In this document: positions 51,408 to 59,989 of the stretch, piece by piece
Position numbering within the stretch: the first letter of the stretch is position 1
How the letters are laid out: each line of letters begins with the position of its first letter
Assembly: GCF_014212175.1 (NCBI RefSeq)
Contig: NZ_JACJVR010000097.1
Location: 1 to 64,000, forward strand
Reading direction: 5' to 3'
Origin: Cohnella xylanilytica
Lineage (GTDB): Bacteria > Bacillota > Bacilli > Paenibacillales > Paenibacillaceae
DNA: 64,000 bases
The notes under the pieces: model-generated
Seen by the model: only the letters and a program-made list of their open reading frames with translations
What the model was told of the DNA's origin: nothing
The model's database searches: none
Translations under genes and position numbers: made by a program

Positions 51408-52772
51408 TTATTGACCTATCATGGCGAGTCCGTCTTCGATCTTCTTGACGGCTTTGGCGAGCGATTCGTCCACGTCGGCGCCCCCCAGCCCGACGTCCTC
51501 GAACAGCAGGCGGATCGCCTCGCTGATCGCCGGATAGGCGGGCGTGACCGGCCGCGGATGGCCGTACTTGGACAGCTGCTCCGCGTAGATGTTCATCGGG
51601 TACTCCTTCAGCTCCTGGAACGCGTCGAACGTCGACTGCCGGGCCGGCAGGTTCTTCGTCTCCTCGTACCACACCTTCGAGCCCTCCACGCCGGTCACCC
51701 AGTTGACGAACTGCCAAGCCTCGTCCGGATGCTCCGAGTGCGACGTGATGGCCATGTTCCAGCTTCCGGTCGTTCCGACCATCTTCCGATCCTTCCACAA
51801 GGGAGCGACGTCGTAATCCTCGCCGAGCTTGAAGTTCGGGAAGTTCTGCTGCTGGTACTGGAACGCGAACGGCCCGTCGACGTGGATGGCAACCTTGCCG
51901 TTCCAGAACGCGTCCTGCGGCAGCTCCTTCGGCGACACTTTGTCCACGTTGTACAGCCCCTTCCAGAACGTAAGGGCCTTCTTCGCTTCCGGCGAATCGA
52001 GATAGCCCTTCGCGGTCTTGCCGTCCGGGCTCAGAATCTCGGCTCCGGCCTGCCAGAGGAACGCCATCTCGGAATAGGGCGCCCCCTCGTGGCCGACGAA
52101 GCCCCACGGCGTCGGGTTCCAGCCGTACACGCCTTTGGCCGGGTCGTTCAGCTTCTTGGCCGCGTCCAGCACCTGCTCCCAGGTCCAAGCTTCGTCGACG
52201 TTCTTGGACGGCAGCGGGATGCCCTTCTCCTCGAACATCTTCTTGTTGTAGAACATGACGATCGTTCCGTCGTTGTTGGGCGCGGCGTACATCTTGCCAT
52301 TGTAGGTGAGTCCTTCGATGACCGGCTTCAGCAGGTCGTCCTTGTTCCCGTCCTTGGCGAAGTAATCGTCCAGCGGGATGATCGCTTTCTGGCTGGCGTA
52401 GGAGGCCAGCGTCGGCGCGTCCAGCGCCATGATGTCGGGCGGGTTGCCGCCCGCCAGGGCGGTGCGGATCTTCGTCTCGTACTGGTCGTTCGGGATCATC
52501 TGGAAGTCGATCTTGATGTTCGGATGCTTCTCTTCGAACGAAGCGATCAGCTTCTTGAACGCGGCGGCCTCCGGAGCGTAGTCGTGGCGCCAGAACGACA
52601 GCGTGACGACTTCTCCCGAGTCGGCGGACGAAGAAGCGGAACCGGACGCGGGCGCGCCCGATTCGCCGGAATCGCCGGCGCCGCCGGAATTGCCGGAGCC
52701 GCCCGAGCACGCGGCCAACGCGCCGGATGCCGCCAGCAGCAGGGCGGATAGAAGCAACGGCTTTCTGTTCAT
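51408..52772 (-). CDS. Sugar ABC importer substrate-binding lipoprotein
   Basis: A 454-residue SBP family 1 lipoprotein. The lipobox LAAC places the cysteine at about residue 22; a Gly/Ser/Ala-rich linker of about 35 residues follows, then the domain starting VVTLSFWRHDYAPEAAAFKK. It lies 76 bp after the regulator gene on the same strand, so the kinase/regulator and importer genes may share a transcript. The ligand is unknown; the last gene of the operon encodes an unassigned, probably glycosidase-like protein. Confidence 0.93.
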   Translation of the reverse strand: MNRKPLLLSALLLAASGALAACSGGSGNSGGAGDSGESGAPASGSASSSADSGEVVTLSFWRHDYAPEAAAFKKLIASFEEKHPNIKIDFQMIPNDQYETKIRTALAGGNPPDIMALDAPTLASYASQKAIIPLDDYFAKDGNKDDLLKPVIEGLTYNGKMYAAPNNDGTIVMFYNKKMFEEKGIPLPSKNVDEAWTWEQVLDAAKKLNDPAKGVYGWNPTPWGFVGHEGAPYSEMAFLWQAGAEILSPDGKTAKGYLDSPEAKKALTFWKGLYNVDKVSPKELPQDAFWNGKVAIHVDGPFAFQYQQQNFPNFKLGEDYDVAPLWKDRKMVGTTGSWNMAITSHSEHPDEAWQFVNWVTGVEGSKVWYEETKNLPARQSTFDAFQELKEYPMNIYAEQLSKYGHPRPVTPAYPAISEAIRLLFEDVGLGGADVDESLAKAVKKIEDGLAMIGQ

Positions 52773-52848
52773 GTACCCCTCACCTTTCGGTTATTGTGTT
52801 CTGCGAGATTCATGCTACCATCGGCGGGAGGCTCTCTTGAATCCGCAT

Positions 52849-54498
52849 TCATCGGTTGTCGGCATGCGATTTGTTCGGTTCGGCGAGCCGCGAGCGGTAT
52901 TCGCTGGGGCTTAATCCGTATCGCTTCTTGAACACGCTGCTCAGATAGCTCGCGTTGGCGAAGCCGGACAGCTCCGCGATGTCCGAGAGCCGCATCGATT
53001 CGTCGCGCAGCAGCTCCTCCGCGCGCCGAAGCCGCACTTGGACGACATAATCGCTGAACGTGACGCCGAGCTGTTTCTTGAACAGCTCGGACAGATAGGT
53101 GAGGTTCAGATGATACCGTTCCGCCATCATCGACAGGCCGAGCTCGTTCATGTAGCCCTCCTCGATGTCCCGGCGGATCGCCTCGACGACCTCCGAGCCG
53201 TTCGTCGCCCGGCCGGCGCGGATGCCTTCGGCGATGCGGAAGGCGAGCTCGGACAAGTACGCCTTCGCGTCTTGGGGCGAGGACAGCCGCCACAGCGTCT
53301 CGGGCAGCATCCACTCCTTCGTCTCGGGCGCGTCGACGCCGTGCTTGCGGGCCGCCTGCTCCAGCAGCAGGGCGACGCGGAACGCCGTCGCCGCGATGTG
53401 CCGGAGCGGAAGCTTGCCTCCTGCGAGCGCGGCTTCCAACTGCCGGATGAAGGCGGCCTCGTCGCCGTTCTCGATCGACTGGACGAGCCTTCTCTCGAGC
53501 TCCGCGAAGCCCGCGGGCAGCGCGTCGTCCGCTTCTTCCTCGGTCCCTCCGATCGTCTGCGAGACCGCTCCCGGACGGCTGCGGCTCCATGCGGTCAAGG
53601 CCGACAGATACGCCCGCCGGAGATGGCGTCCCCCTTCCTCCGAGGCGCCGATGCCGACGACGACCTCCGCGCGCAGCAACGAGCGGACGCCATGGGCGAG
53701 CCGGTCCAGCAACGGGCGCAGCGTCCGCTCCTCTTCCTCCTCGTCCCTCGAGCGGACGAGGAAGTACACGAACCGCGGGTGGCCCCGGTCCGTAATCGCC
53801 GTCACTCGGCCGCTCCAGGAGACCTCCTCCTCGGCCAGCTCCCGGCACAGCATCCGGAAGGCGAGCCGGAACAGCGCGGAATCCGCCGTCCCGACTCCAA
53901 GCCGGCCTTCCGGCAGCCGATATTCCGCGCACAGGAACCGCAGGCGTCCTCCCGCGTCGAGAAGCTCCCTCATGCCGAGACGTTCGGCTTCGTCCAGCAG
54001 CACCGCCCGGCCTTCCTCTTCGCGGTGGTGAATCCATTCCAGCAGCAGCTGCTCCCGCAGCCTGGGCAGGCTCTGCAGCCGCTCGCGTTCCCGCGCCCGC
54101 CGCTCCCGCTCCGCCGCGGCTTCCGCGTCCAGCTCCTCCTTCAGCTTGGCGAGCAGATTCGCCAGCTCCAGCCGCACGACCGGCTTGAGCAGATAGTCTC
54201 TCGCGCCGCACTGCATGGCCGTCTTCACGTAATCGAACTCGTCGTGCCCCGACAGCACGACCGTCCGAAGCGCCGGATACCGCTCTTCGCATTGCTTGAG
54301 CAGTTCGAGCCCGCTCATCGTCGGCATTCGGATGTCGGTCAGCATCACATGCGGGCTAACGCTCTCGAGCAGCGCGAGCGCCTCGCGGCCGTTCCCGGCT
54401 TCGCCGGCGACGTCGAAGCCAAGGCGGTTCCAATCGATTTTGTAAATGAGGCCCGTCCGCACTTCCGGTTCGTCGTCGACCAGGATGACTCGGTACAT
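52849..54498 (-). CDS. YesN-type response regulator, REC + AraC HTH
   Basis: A 549-residue regulator. Receiver domain 1-120 with D55 in MLTDIRMP and the lysine in YLLKP; a long middle region includes an Arg/Glu-rich helix at about 125-150; the AraC-type domain lies at about 440-535 (LSMMAERYHLNLTYLSELFKKQLG and IAELSGFANASYLSSVFKKRYG). Start ATG has AAGGAGGAA and lies 2 bp after the kinase stop. It would be expected to activate the importer downstream. Its kinase partner appears damaged, so its phosphorylation state is uncertain. Confidence 0.93.
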   Translation of the reverse strand: MYRVILVDDEPEVRTGLIYKIDWNRLGFDVAGEAGNGREALALLESVSPHVMLTDIRMPTMSGLELLKQCEERYPALRTVVLSGHDEFDYVKTAMQCGARDYLLKPVVRLELANLLAKLKEELDAEAAAERERRARERERLQSLPRLREQLLLEWIHHREEEGRAVLLDEAERLGMRELLDAGGRLRFLCAEYRLPEGRLGVGTADSALFRLAFRMLCRELAEEEVSWSGRVTAITDRGHPRFVYFLVRSRDEEEEERTLRPLLDRLAHGVRSLLRAEVVVGIGASEEGGRHLRRAYLSALTAWSRSRPGAVSQTIGGTEEEADDALPAGFAELERRLVQSIENGDEAAFIRQLEAALAGGKLPLRHIAATAFRVALLLEQAARKHGVDAPETKEWMLPETLWRLSSPQDAKAYLSELAFRIAEGIRAGRATNGSEVVEAIRRDIEEGYMNELGLSMMAERYHLNLTYLSELFKKQLGVTFSDYVVQVRLRRAEELLRDESMRLSDIAELSGFANASYLSSVFKKRYGLSPSEYRSRLAEPNKSHADNR

Positions 54499-54500
54499 CG

Positions 54501-56295
54501 CTATTCCTCCTTGACCGGCAATTTGAAAATCAAGCTCGTCCCTTCGCCGGGGCGGGATTCGATGGCGGCGTCGAACCGGTCCCCGTAATACAGGCTGCAG
54601 CGGGCGAGCGCGTTGCGCAGGCCGATGCGCTGATCGCCGGCGCTTAGCACCTCCGTCATCGTGCCGCCGGCCAGCTCCCGTCGCAGCTCCGCGATCCGCT
54701 CGGCGGACATGCCCGGACCGTTGTCGGCCACCTCGATCTCGAGGCGGGCCCCCCTCTTGCGCGTCGCGATTCGGACGCGGGCTCCCGCCTGATTTTCCAA
54801 GCCGAACTTGATCGCGTTCTCGACGACGGGCTGCAGGATGAACTTGACGATCCGCGTCTCCCCGAGCCCCTCCCCTTCGTCGAATTCGACGCGCAGCTTG
54901 TCCCCGAACCGGATGCTCATGATCGCCACGTAATAGCGAATGTACGCCATCTCCTCGCTCAGCTTGGCGAGGTCGCTGTCGGCCTTGAGCGAATAGCGCA
55001 GCATCCGGCCGAGCCGCTCCGTCACGTCGATGACTTCGTCGCTGCGCTTCTGCGCGGACAAGCTGCCGATCGCCTCGAGCGTGTTGTACAGAAAATGAGG
55101 ATTGATCTGCATAAGCAGCGCCTTGTATTCCGCGTCCTTGCGCCTCATGTTCGCCTGGAACTCCGTCTCGATCAGGAACCGCAGCCGCGCGATCATGTTG
55201 CGGAACACGGTAATGACGTAGCCGACCTCGTTCGGGGGAGCCCGGGTTCCGGCCAGCACCTCGTTCTCGGACTTAGCGAAGTTGCCCCGCTCGGCCTGCC
55301 GCATCGCGCCCGCCAGCCGGCTGAGCGGCCGGGCGATGCCGGAAGCCAGCCAGAACGCGGCGCCGATCGTCAGCACGAGAAGCAGCGAGCCGACCCAGAC
55401 CATCGTGTGCTGCACCCATTGCATTTTCTGGAACAGCTCGTACTTGGGCACCTCTCCGATGAGGAGCCAGTCGGCGTTTTTGATTTTGCGATAGAGGATG
55501 AGGTGCGGCTCTTGGCCTCCGGCGGTAGACGTCAGCTTGCCTCCGGTGCGGCGGTCCTTCCGGATGCCGGCCAGCTCCGCGCGGAAGTAGGCCATGCCGG
55601 GGGCCGATCTTCTGGTTCAGCACCGGATTGCCGTCGCGGTCGACGAGGTAGACGCGGCCTTGCTCTCCGAATTTGATTTTGTCGAGGGGATCCTGGACGG
55701 TCTTGGTCAGCATATTGACCTTGAGCACGCCCATCTTGCGGAAGGAGCTTAATTGCACGAGGTTGAAAAGCAAGCTGTTCATGCTCTCGGAGACGAGGTA
55801 CGAGGGCTGGTAAGGGTCCTCGTGGGCAGGCACCCAGCGGATCCCCTGTTCCTTGAACGTCTTGTACCACGAGGCTTGCAGGAAGGACGGGTCGCGGAAC
55901 ACCTGGTCGCGAATGCCGACGGCCGAACCGTTATCGTTGAAAAGAGCGATTGACGAGATCGAGGAATGATTGAGGGCGATCGAAGACAGATAGGTTCGCA
56001 TCTCCGCGTCCAGCGAGACGTTCCTCTCTGTCGTGAGGTTTTTGTCCATCTTGGCGGTGATCCACTTCTGCGTGATCTCGTTGCTCAGCACCTGGTTGGC
56101 GACGTCTTCGACCTGCGTCGTCAGCGTCGTGACCAGGGAGGCGTATTGGTCCATCGTCTGGGACGTGGATTCTTCGATCGACTTGCCGATGACGGAGTTG
56201 GACACCTGCGTCAATACGGCCACCATCGTGATGAACGGGATGACGAGCAGCGCGATGAACGTGAAGCTGAGCCGGGAACGCAGCGAGTAGAATAT
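54501..56295 (-). pseudogene. YesM-type sensor histidine kinase with frameshift and no normal start
   Basis: Two overlapping reading frames together make a typical kinase of about 597 residues: TM1 (SFTFIALLVIPFITMVAVL), a Cache-like sensor, TM2, HAMP, the stretch NPHFLYNTLEAIG and an HATPase_c end. The sensor part runs to the stretch NQKIGP near 55600, and the rest continues in another frame from GMAYFRAEL. One C too many in a run of five (plus-strand GGGGG at 55599-55603) explains the shift. In addition, the codon that should start the protein, 6 bases after GGAGGAG, is ATA (56293-56295) instead of ATG. The first ATG is 25 codons further in, inside TM1. Two independent lesions suggest decay, though one sequencing error plus a rare start is possible. 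Confidence 0.8.
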
Positions 56296-56470
56296 GCGGA
56301 TCTCCTCCCCGAGGGCGGCTCCCTCTTGGGAATGGACGTTCTCGGGGAGCTTGCTTCTAATGTAGCAGGAATGCCCGGGGGCCGGAATGCTTTTTTTTCG
56401 GGTTCGGCATGCGGGATGTTCGGGTGCTGCTCAGGGGGGGGAGCAACTCGACCGTCCGGACAAAATGACG

Positions 56471-56500
56471 AGGCACCCCGTCCTTGCGGACGGAGTGCCT
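56471..56500 (-). terminator. Terminator-like hairpin after araB
   Basis: A 13-bp stem with one mismatch (AGGCACCCCGTCC with GGACGGAGTGCCT) and the loop TTGC; on the minus strand CGTCATTTTG follows. It lies 62 bp past the araB stop. Confidence 0.7.
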
Positions 56501-56561
56501 AGGTTCATTTCATGTCATTACGTATGGGTACAATCCGTTTGATACAATCCGTTTGATACGA

Positions 56562-58235
56562 TCAGTGAGACACTTCGTCCTTCAGCGCCTTCAGACGCTT
56601 CATCACGTCGTTGGCGCCGCGGCCGAAGTAGTCGTGCAGTTGACGGTACTCTTGGTACAGGCGCTCGTAGATCGCGACATTCTCCGGAATCGGCTTGAAC
56701 GTCTCCTCGCGCACCCGCGCCATCGCCTTCGCCGCGTCGACTACGCTATCGTAGCCGCCCTTCGCGCTGCCCGCCGCCACCGCGCCGAACATCGCCGCCC
56801 CGACCGCCGGCGTCTGCTTCGAATCCGCGATCTTGATCTCGCGGTTCGTCACGTCCGCGTAAATCTGCATCAGCAGCCGGTTCCGCTGCGGCAAACCGCC
56901 GCACGCGTACACTTCGTGCACCGGCACGCCGTTGTTGTGGAACGCGTCGATGATCGTCCGCGTGCCGTAAGCCGTCGCTTCCAGCAGCGCGCGGTACATC
57001 TCTTCCGGCTTCGTCAGCAGTGTGTAGCCGACGACGACGCCCGTCAGGTTCGTGTCCACGAGTACCGAACGGTTGCCGTTCCACCAGTCGAGGGCGACGA
57101 GGCCCGATTGCCCCGGCTTGTATTGCGAAGCGCGCTCCGTCAGCCATTGGTGCACGCCTACGCCTTCCTTCTCCGCCGCTTCCTTCACGTACGCCGGCAC
57201 CGCTTCCTCGACGAACCATTCGAAGATGTCGCCGACCGCCGATTGTCCCGCTTCATAGCCCTTGTAGCCCGGGATGATGCCGTCTTCGACGACGCCGCAC
57301 ATGCCCTCGACTTCCACTTCCTCCGTGCCGAGCAGCATGTGGCAGATCGACGTGCCCATCGCCATGACCAGCTTGCCTTCGTCCACGACGCCGACGGCAG
57401 GAACCGCCGCGTGCGCGTCCACGTTGCCCACGGCGACGGCCGTTCCGGCCTTCAGGCCGGTTAGGGCGGCCATCTCCGGCGTGATCTCACCCGCCTTCGT
57501 GCCGAGCGGCTTGATGTCGCCGCGCAGCTTCGTCTCCGTCAAGTTCTCGAGGCGCGGATCGAGCGCTTTGAAGAACTCCTTGCTCGGATAGCCTTCCTGC
57601 TTATGCCAGATCGACTTATAGCCTGCCGTGCAGCTGTTGCGCACGAACTCGCCGGTCAGCTGCGAGATGACCCAGTCGGTCGCCTCCGTGAACCGGTCCG
57701 TGGCGTCGTAGACTTCCGGCGCTTCGTTCAGGATTTGCCACACCTTGGCGATCATCCACTCCGACGAGATCTTGCCGCCGTAGCGGGGCAGGAACTTCTC
57801 GCCGCGCTCCGCCGCGATCGCGTTGAGGCGGTCCGCCTCGTCCTGCGCCGCGTGGTGCTTCCACAGCTTCACCCAGCCGTGCGGATTGTCCTTCCACTCC
57901 GGCTTGAAGCACAGCGGCGTGCCGTCCGCGTCCACCGGAAGCATCGTGCAGGCGGTGAAGTCGATGCCAAGGCCGATGACGTCCTCGGCCGCGACGCCGG
58001 ATTGCTGCAGCACGGCCGGAACCGAGCGGCGCAGCACCTCGAGGTAGTCGTCCGGGTGCTGAAGCGCCCAGTCGTGGCCGAGCGGGATGCCCGATACCGG
58101 CAGCTTCTCGTCGATGACGCCGTGCGGGTACGGGGTGACGTGGTCGGCCACTTCATGGCCGTTCGACAGGTCGACCAGCACCGCCCGGCCGGACTGCGTG
58201 CCGTAGTCGACGCCGATTGCGTATTTTTTGCTCAT
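56562..58235 (-). CDS. araB: Ribulokinase
   Basis: A 557-residue FGGY-family kinase that phosphorylates L-ribulose to L-ribulose 5-phosphate in arabinose breakdown. N-terminal AIGVDYGTQSGRAVLVD is the ATPase phosphate-1 motif with the ribulokinase-type GTQSGR; GIDFTACTMLPV and the C-terminal ACGGLPQRNRLLMQIYADV complete the family pattern. Length is normal for AraB. Start ATG has GGAGGAA. It follows araD in one operon after a 129-bp gap. No araA (arabinose isomerase) is present in the window. Confidence 0.95.
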   Translation of the reverse strand: MSKKYAIGVDYGTQSGRAVLVDLSNGHEVADHVTPYPHGVIDEKLPVSGIPLGHDWALQHPDDYLEVLRRSVPAVLQQSGVAAEDVIGLGIDFTACTMLPVDADGTPLCFKPEWKDNPHGWVKLWKHHAAQDEADRLNAIAAERGEKFLPRYGGKISSEWMIAKVWQILNEAPEVYDATDRFTEATDWVISQLTGEFVRNSCTAGYKSIWHKQEGYPSKEFFKALDPRLENLTETKLRGDIKPLGTKAGEITPEMAALTGLKAGTAVAVGNVDAHAAVPAVGVVDEGKLVMAMGTSICHMLLGTEEVEVEGMCGVVEDGIIPGYKGYEAGQSAVGDIFEWFVEEAVPAYVKEAAEKEGVGVHQWLTERASQYKPGQSGLVALDWWNGNRSVLVDTNLTGVVVGYTLLTKPEEMYRALLEATAYGTRTIIDAFHNNGVPVHEVYACGGLPQRNRLLMQIYADVTNREIKIADSKQTPAVGAAMFGAVAAGSAKGGYDSVVDAAKAMARVREETFKPIPENVAIYERLYQEYRQLHDYFGRGANDVMKRLKALKDEVSH

Positions 58236-58300
58236 CGAGGATTCCTCCAGTAGGAAGGGATTTGGGATGATTCGGATTCGCCCGGGGGGCCGGGTGCTTC

Positions 58301-58321
58301 AATGGCGATTTTTTCGCCATT
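58301..58321. other. Intercistronic hairpin between araD and araB
   Basis: An 8-bp stem AATGGCGA/TCGCCATT around a T-loop. It resembles the family A palindrome (AATGCCGAA/TTCGGCATT) with paired, compensating base changes, but is a single copy. It may modulate araB expression or be a stray repeat unit. Confidence 0.5.
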
Positions 58322-58364
58322 CGCGGGCTTTGCCCGGGTCGCCGGGCGTTGCGACAGTCGCGGA

Positions 58365-59066
58365 TCAGTGCTCTTTGCCCGGCTGGCCGTAGTAGGCGTT
58401 CGCGCCGTGCTTGCGCAGGTAGTGCTTGTCGAGCAGCTCTTGCTGCATCGACGGAATGCCGCCGTTCAACTGGCGGGTATGGTACGCCATCTTCGCGACT
58501 TCCTCGAGGACGACCGCGTTGTGCAGCGCGTCCATCGGGTTTTTGCCCCACGCGAACGGCGCGTGGCTGTAGACGAGAACGCCCGGCACGGCCTTCGGGT
58601 CGATGCCGCGGAACGTCTCTACGATGACGTTGCCCGTCTCGTGTTCGTAAGCGCCTCTGATCTCCTCGGCCGTCATCGGACGGGTGCAAGGGATCGTGCC
58701 GTAAAAGTAGTCGCCGTGCGTCGTACCGAGCGCCGGAATGCCTTGGCCCGCCTGCGACCAGATCGTCGCCCACGGGGAGTGGGTATGCACGATGCCGCCG
58801 ATTCCCGGGAACGCGCGGTACAGTACCAAGTGAGTCGGAGTGTCGGACGAGGGGCGCAAGTCGCCTTCCACGACGTTGCCGTCCAGGTCGAGCACGACCA
58901 TTTGCTCCGGCTTCAGCTCTTCGTACGGAACTCCGCTTGGCTTGATGACCATCAGACCGGACTCCTTGTCGAAGCCGCTGACATTGCCCCAGGTGAACGT
59001 GACCAAGCCGTAGGCCGGCAATTCGGCGTTCGCCCGGCAAACGCTTTCCTTCAATTGTTCCAGCAT
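58365..59066 (-). CDS. araD: L-ribulose-5-phosphate 4-epimerase
   Basis: A 233-residue class II aldolase-like epimerase that turns L-ribulose 5-phosphate into D-xylulose 5-phosphate. Zinc ligands H94 and H96 are in GGIVHTHSPW; VTFTWGNVSG (22-31), IKPSGVPYEEL, and the stretch TTHGDYFYGTIPCTRPM are family blocks. I chose ATG 59066, giving the usual length; an upstream frame extends it by 39 codons without support. It is the first gene of the araD-araB operon, directly behind a promoter with an AraR box. Confidence 0.95.
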   Translation of the reverse strand: MLEQLKESVCRANAELPAYGLVTFTWGNVSGFDKESGLMVIKPSGVPYEELKPEQMVVLDLDGNVVEGDLRPSSDTPTHLVLYRAFPGIGGIVHTHSPWATIWSQAGQGIPALGTTHGDYFYGTIPCTRPMTAEEIRGAYEHETGNVIVETFRGIDPKAVPGVLVYSHAPFAWGKNPMDALHNAVVLEEVAKMAYHTRQLNGGIPSMQQELLDKHYLRKHGANAYYGQPGKEH

Positions 59067-59162
59067 TTCGTATCCATCCCTTCCAGCCCCGGCCCCGCAA
59101 TCGGAGACCGCAAGACATTGGTGATTTCGGCTAAAATAACGTGATCGCATCTTTCCGATTTC

Positions 59163-59192
59163 ATTATACACTTGTACGTACATGTGTGTCGA
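59163..59192 (-). promoter_or_regulatory. Promoter of araD-araB
   Basis: On the minus strand TCGACA (59187-59192), 18 bp, then TATAAT (59163-59168). The whole spacer is the AraR-type operator, so a bound repressor would exclude RNA polymerase. The start codon is about 97 bp downstream. Confidence 0.75.
59169..59186. promoter_or_regulatory. AraR box in the araD promoter
   Basis: An 18-bp palindrome with one mismatch, CACTTGTACGTACATGTG. It contains the TTGTACGTACA-like core known for AraR operators of bacilli. A related ACTTGTACGTAC lies in front of araR at 61136-61150. Confidence 0.8.
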
Positions 59193-59256
59193 GAGGGAGG
59201 CACTAAAGAGATGCCTGTTCGAACAGGAGCAGTCAGCGCAGAAGCGGCTGGAGGAC

Positions 59257-59344
59257 GATGTGACTTATGGATGAGTGCGATTGTTGGATGATGTGCGATT
59301 GTTGGATGTTGTAACTAGTGGATGATGTGCGATTGGTAGACGAT
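59257..59344. repeat. 16-18 bp degenerate minisatellite upstream of araD
   Basis: About five units ending in GGAT, for example GATGTGCGATTGTTGGAT, with lengths of 16-18 bp. It lies between the araD promoter and the family B array. I see no function. Confidence 0.6.
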
Positions 59345-59430
59345 GAAGCTCTGAAAGTGTGAAGGTGCTGCCTTATGGGTCAGATGTCGTTCCTGCGCAC
59401 GATTTACGGTCCCCCGACCGCATGTCCACT

Positions 59431-59838
59431 AATGTGAGTAACTCAGTTACTCTCTTCGGCGCTCCGCCCACACTTTCCACCAATGTGAGTAATCCAGTTA
59501 CTCTCTTCGCTACATCAGCCGCATTTTCGCCAGATGTGAGTAACCCAGTTTCTCTCTTTGTCACACCAGCCACACTTTCCACCAATGTGAGTAATCCAGT
59601 TACTCTCTTCGCCACACCAGCCGCATTTCCCGCCAATGTGAGTAATCCAGTTACTCTCTTCGACACACCAGCCGCATTTTCGCCAGATGTGAGTAACCCA
59701 GTAACTCTCTTCGGCGCTCCGACCACACTTTCCACCAATGTGAGTAATCCAGTTACTCTCTTCGTCACATCAGCCGCATTTTCCACCTATGTGCGTAATG
59801 CAGTTTCTCTCTCCAGACTAACGGCAGAGCCGTTTCTC
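59431..59838. repeat. Palindromic repeat array, family B, eight units of 51 bp
   Basis: Units begin AATGTGAGTAAYCCAGTTAC at 59431, 59482, 59533, 59584, 59635, 59686, 59737 and 59788, exactly 51 bp apart throughout. The first unit carries the perfect palindrome GAGTAACTCAGTTACTC; others are close variants. Spacers alternate between two related types. Because 51 is 17 codons, frames stay open on both strands, but there is no ribosome site and the family is non-coding elsewhere. It fills most of the 923-bp gap between araD and araR. Confidence 0.9.
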
Positions 59839-59841
59839 ACC

Positions 59842-59875
59842 GAAAAAAGAAAAACGGGAGCCCGCCGCTCCCGCT
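59842..59875 (-). terminator. Terminator of araR
   Basis: A 7-bp stem CGGGAGC/GCTCCCG with a short loop; on the minus strand TTTTTCTTTTTTC follows. It lies about 115 bp beyond the araR stop. Confidence 0.8.
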
Positions 59876-59989
59876 TCCAATCTTGCACCATTTCTTGCAT
59901 CATTTTGCATCATCTTGCATCATTTTTGCTTCCAAGACCCTGCCGATTCGCACCCCTCACGCCAACCGGCCGACTTCCGGCCATCCTCC

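Noticed and set aside
54501..56295. Programmed frameshift in the sensor kinase
   Set aside because: The slip site is a run of only five identical bases without a recognisable stimulator, and the gene also lacks a normal start codon; decay or sequencing error is simpler.
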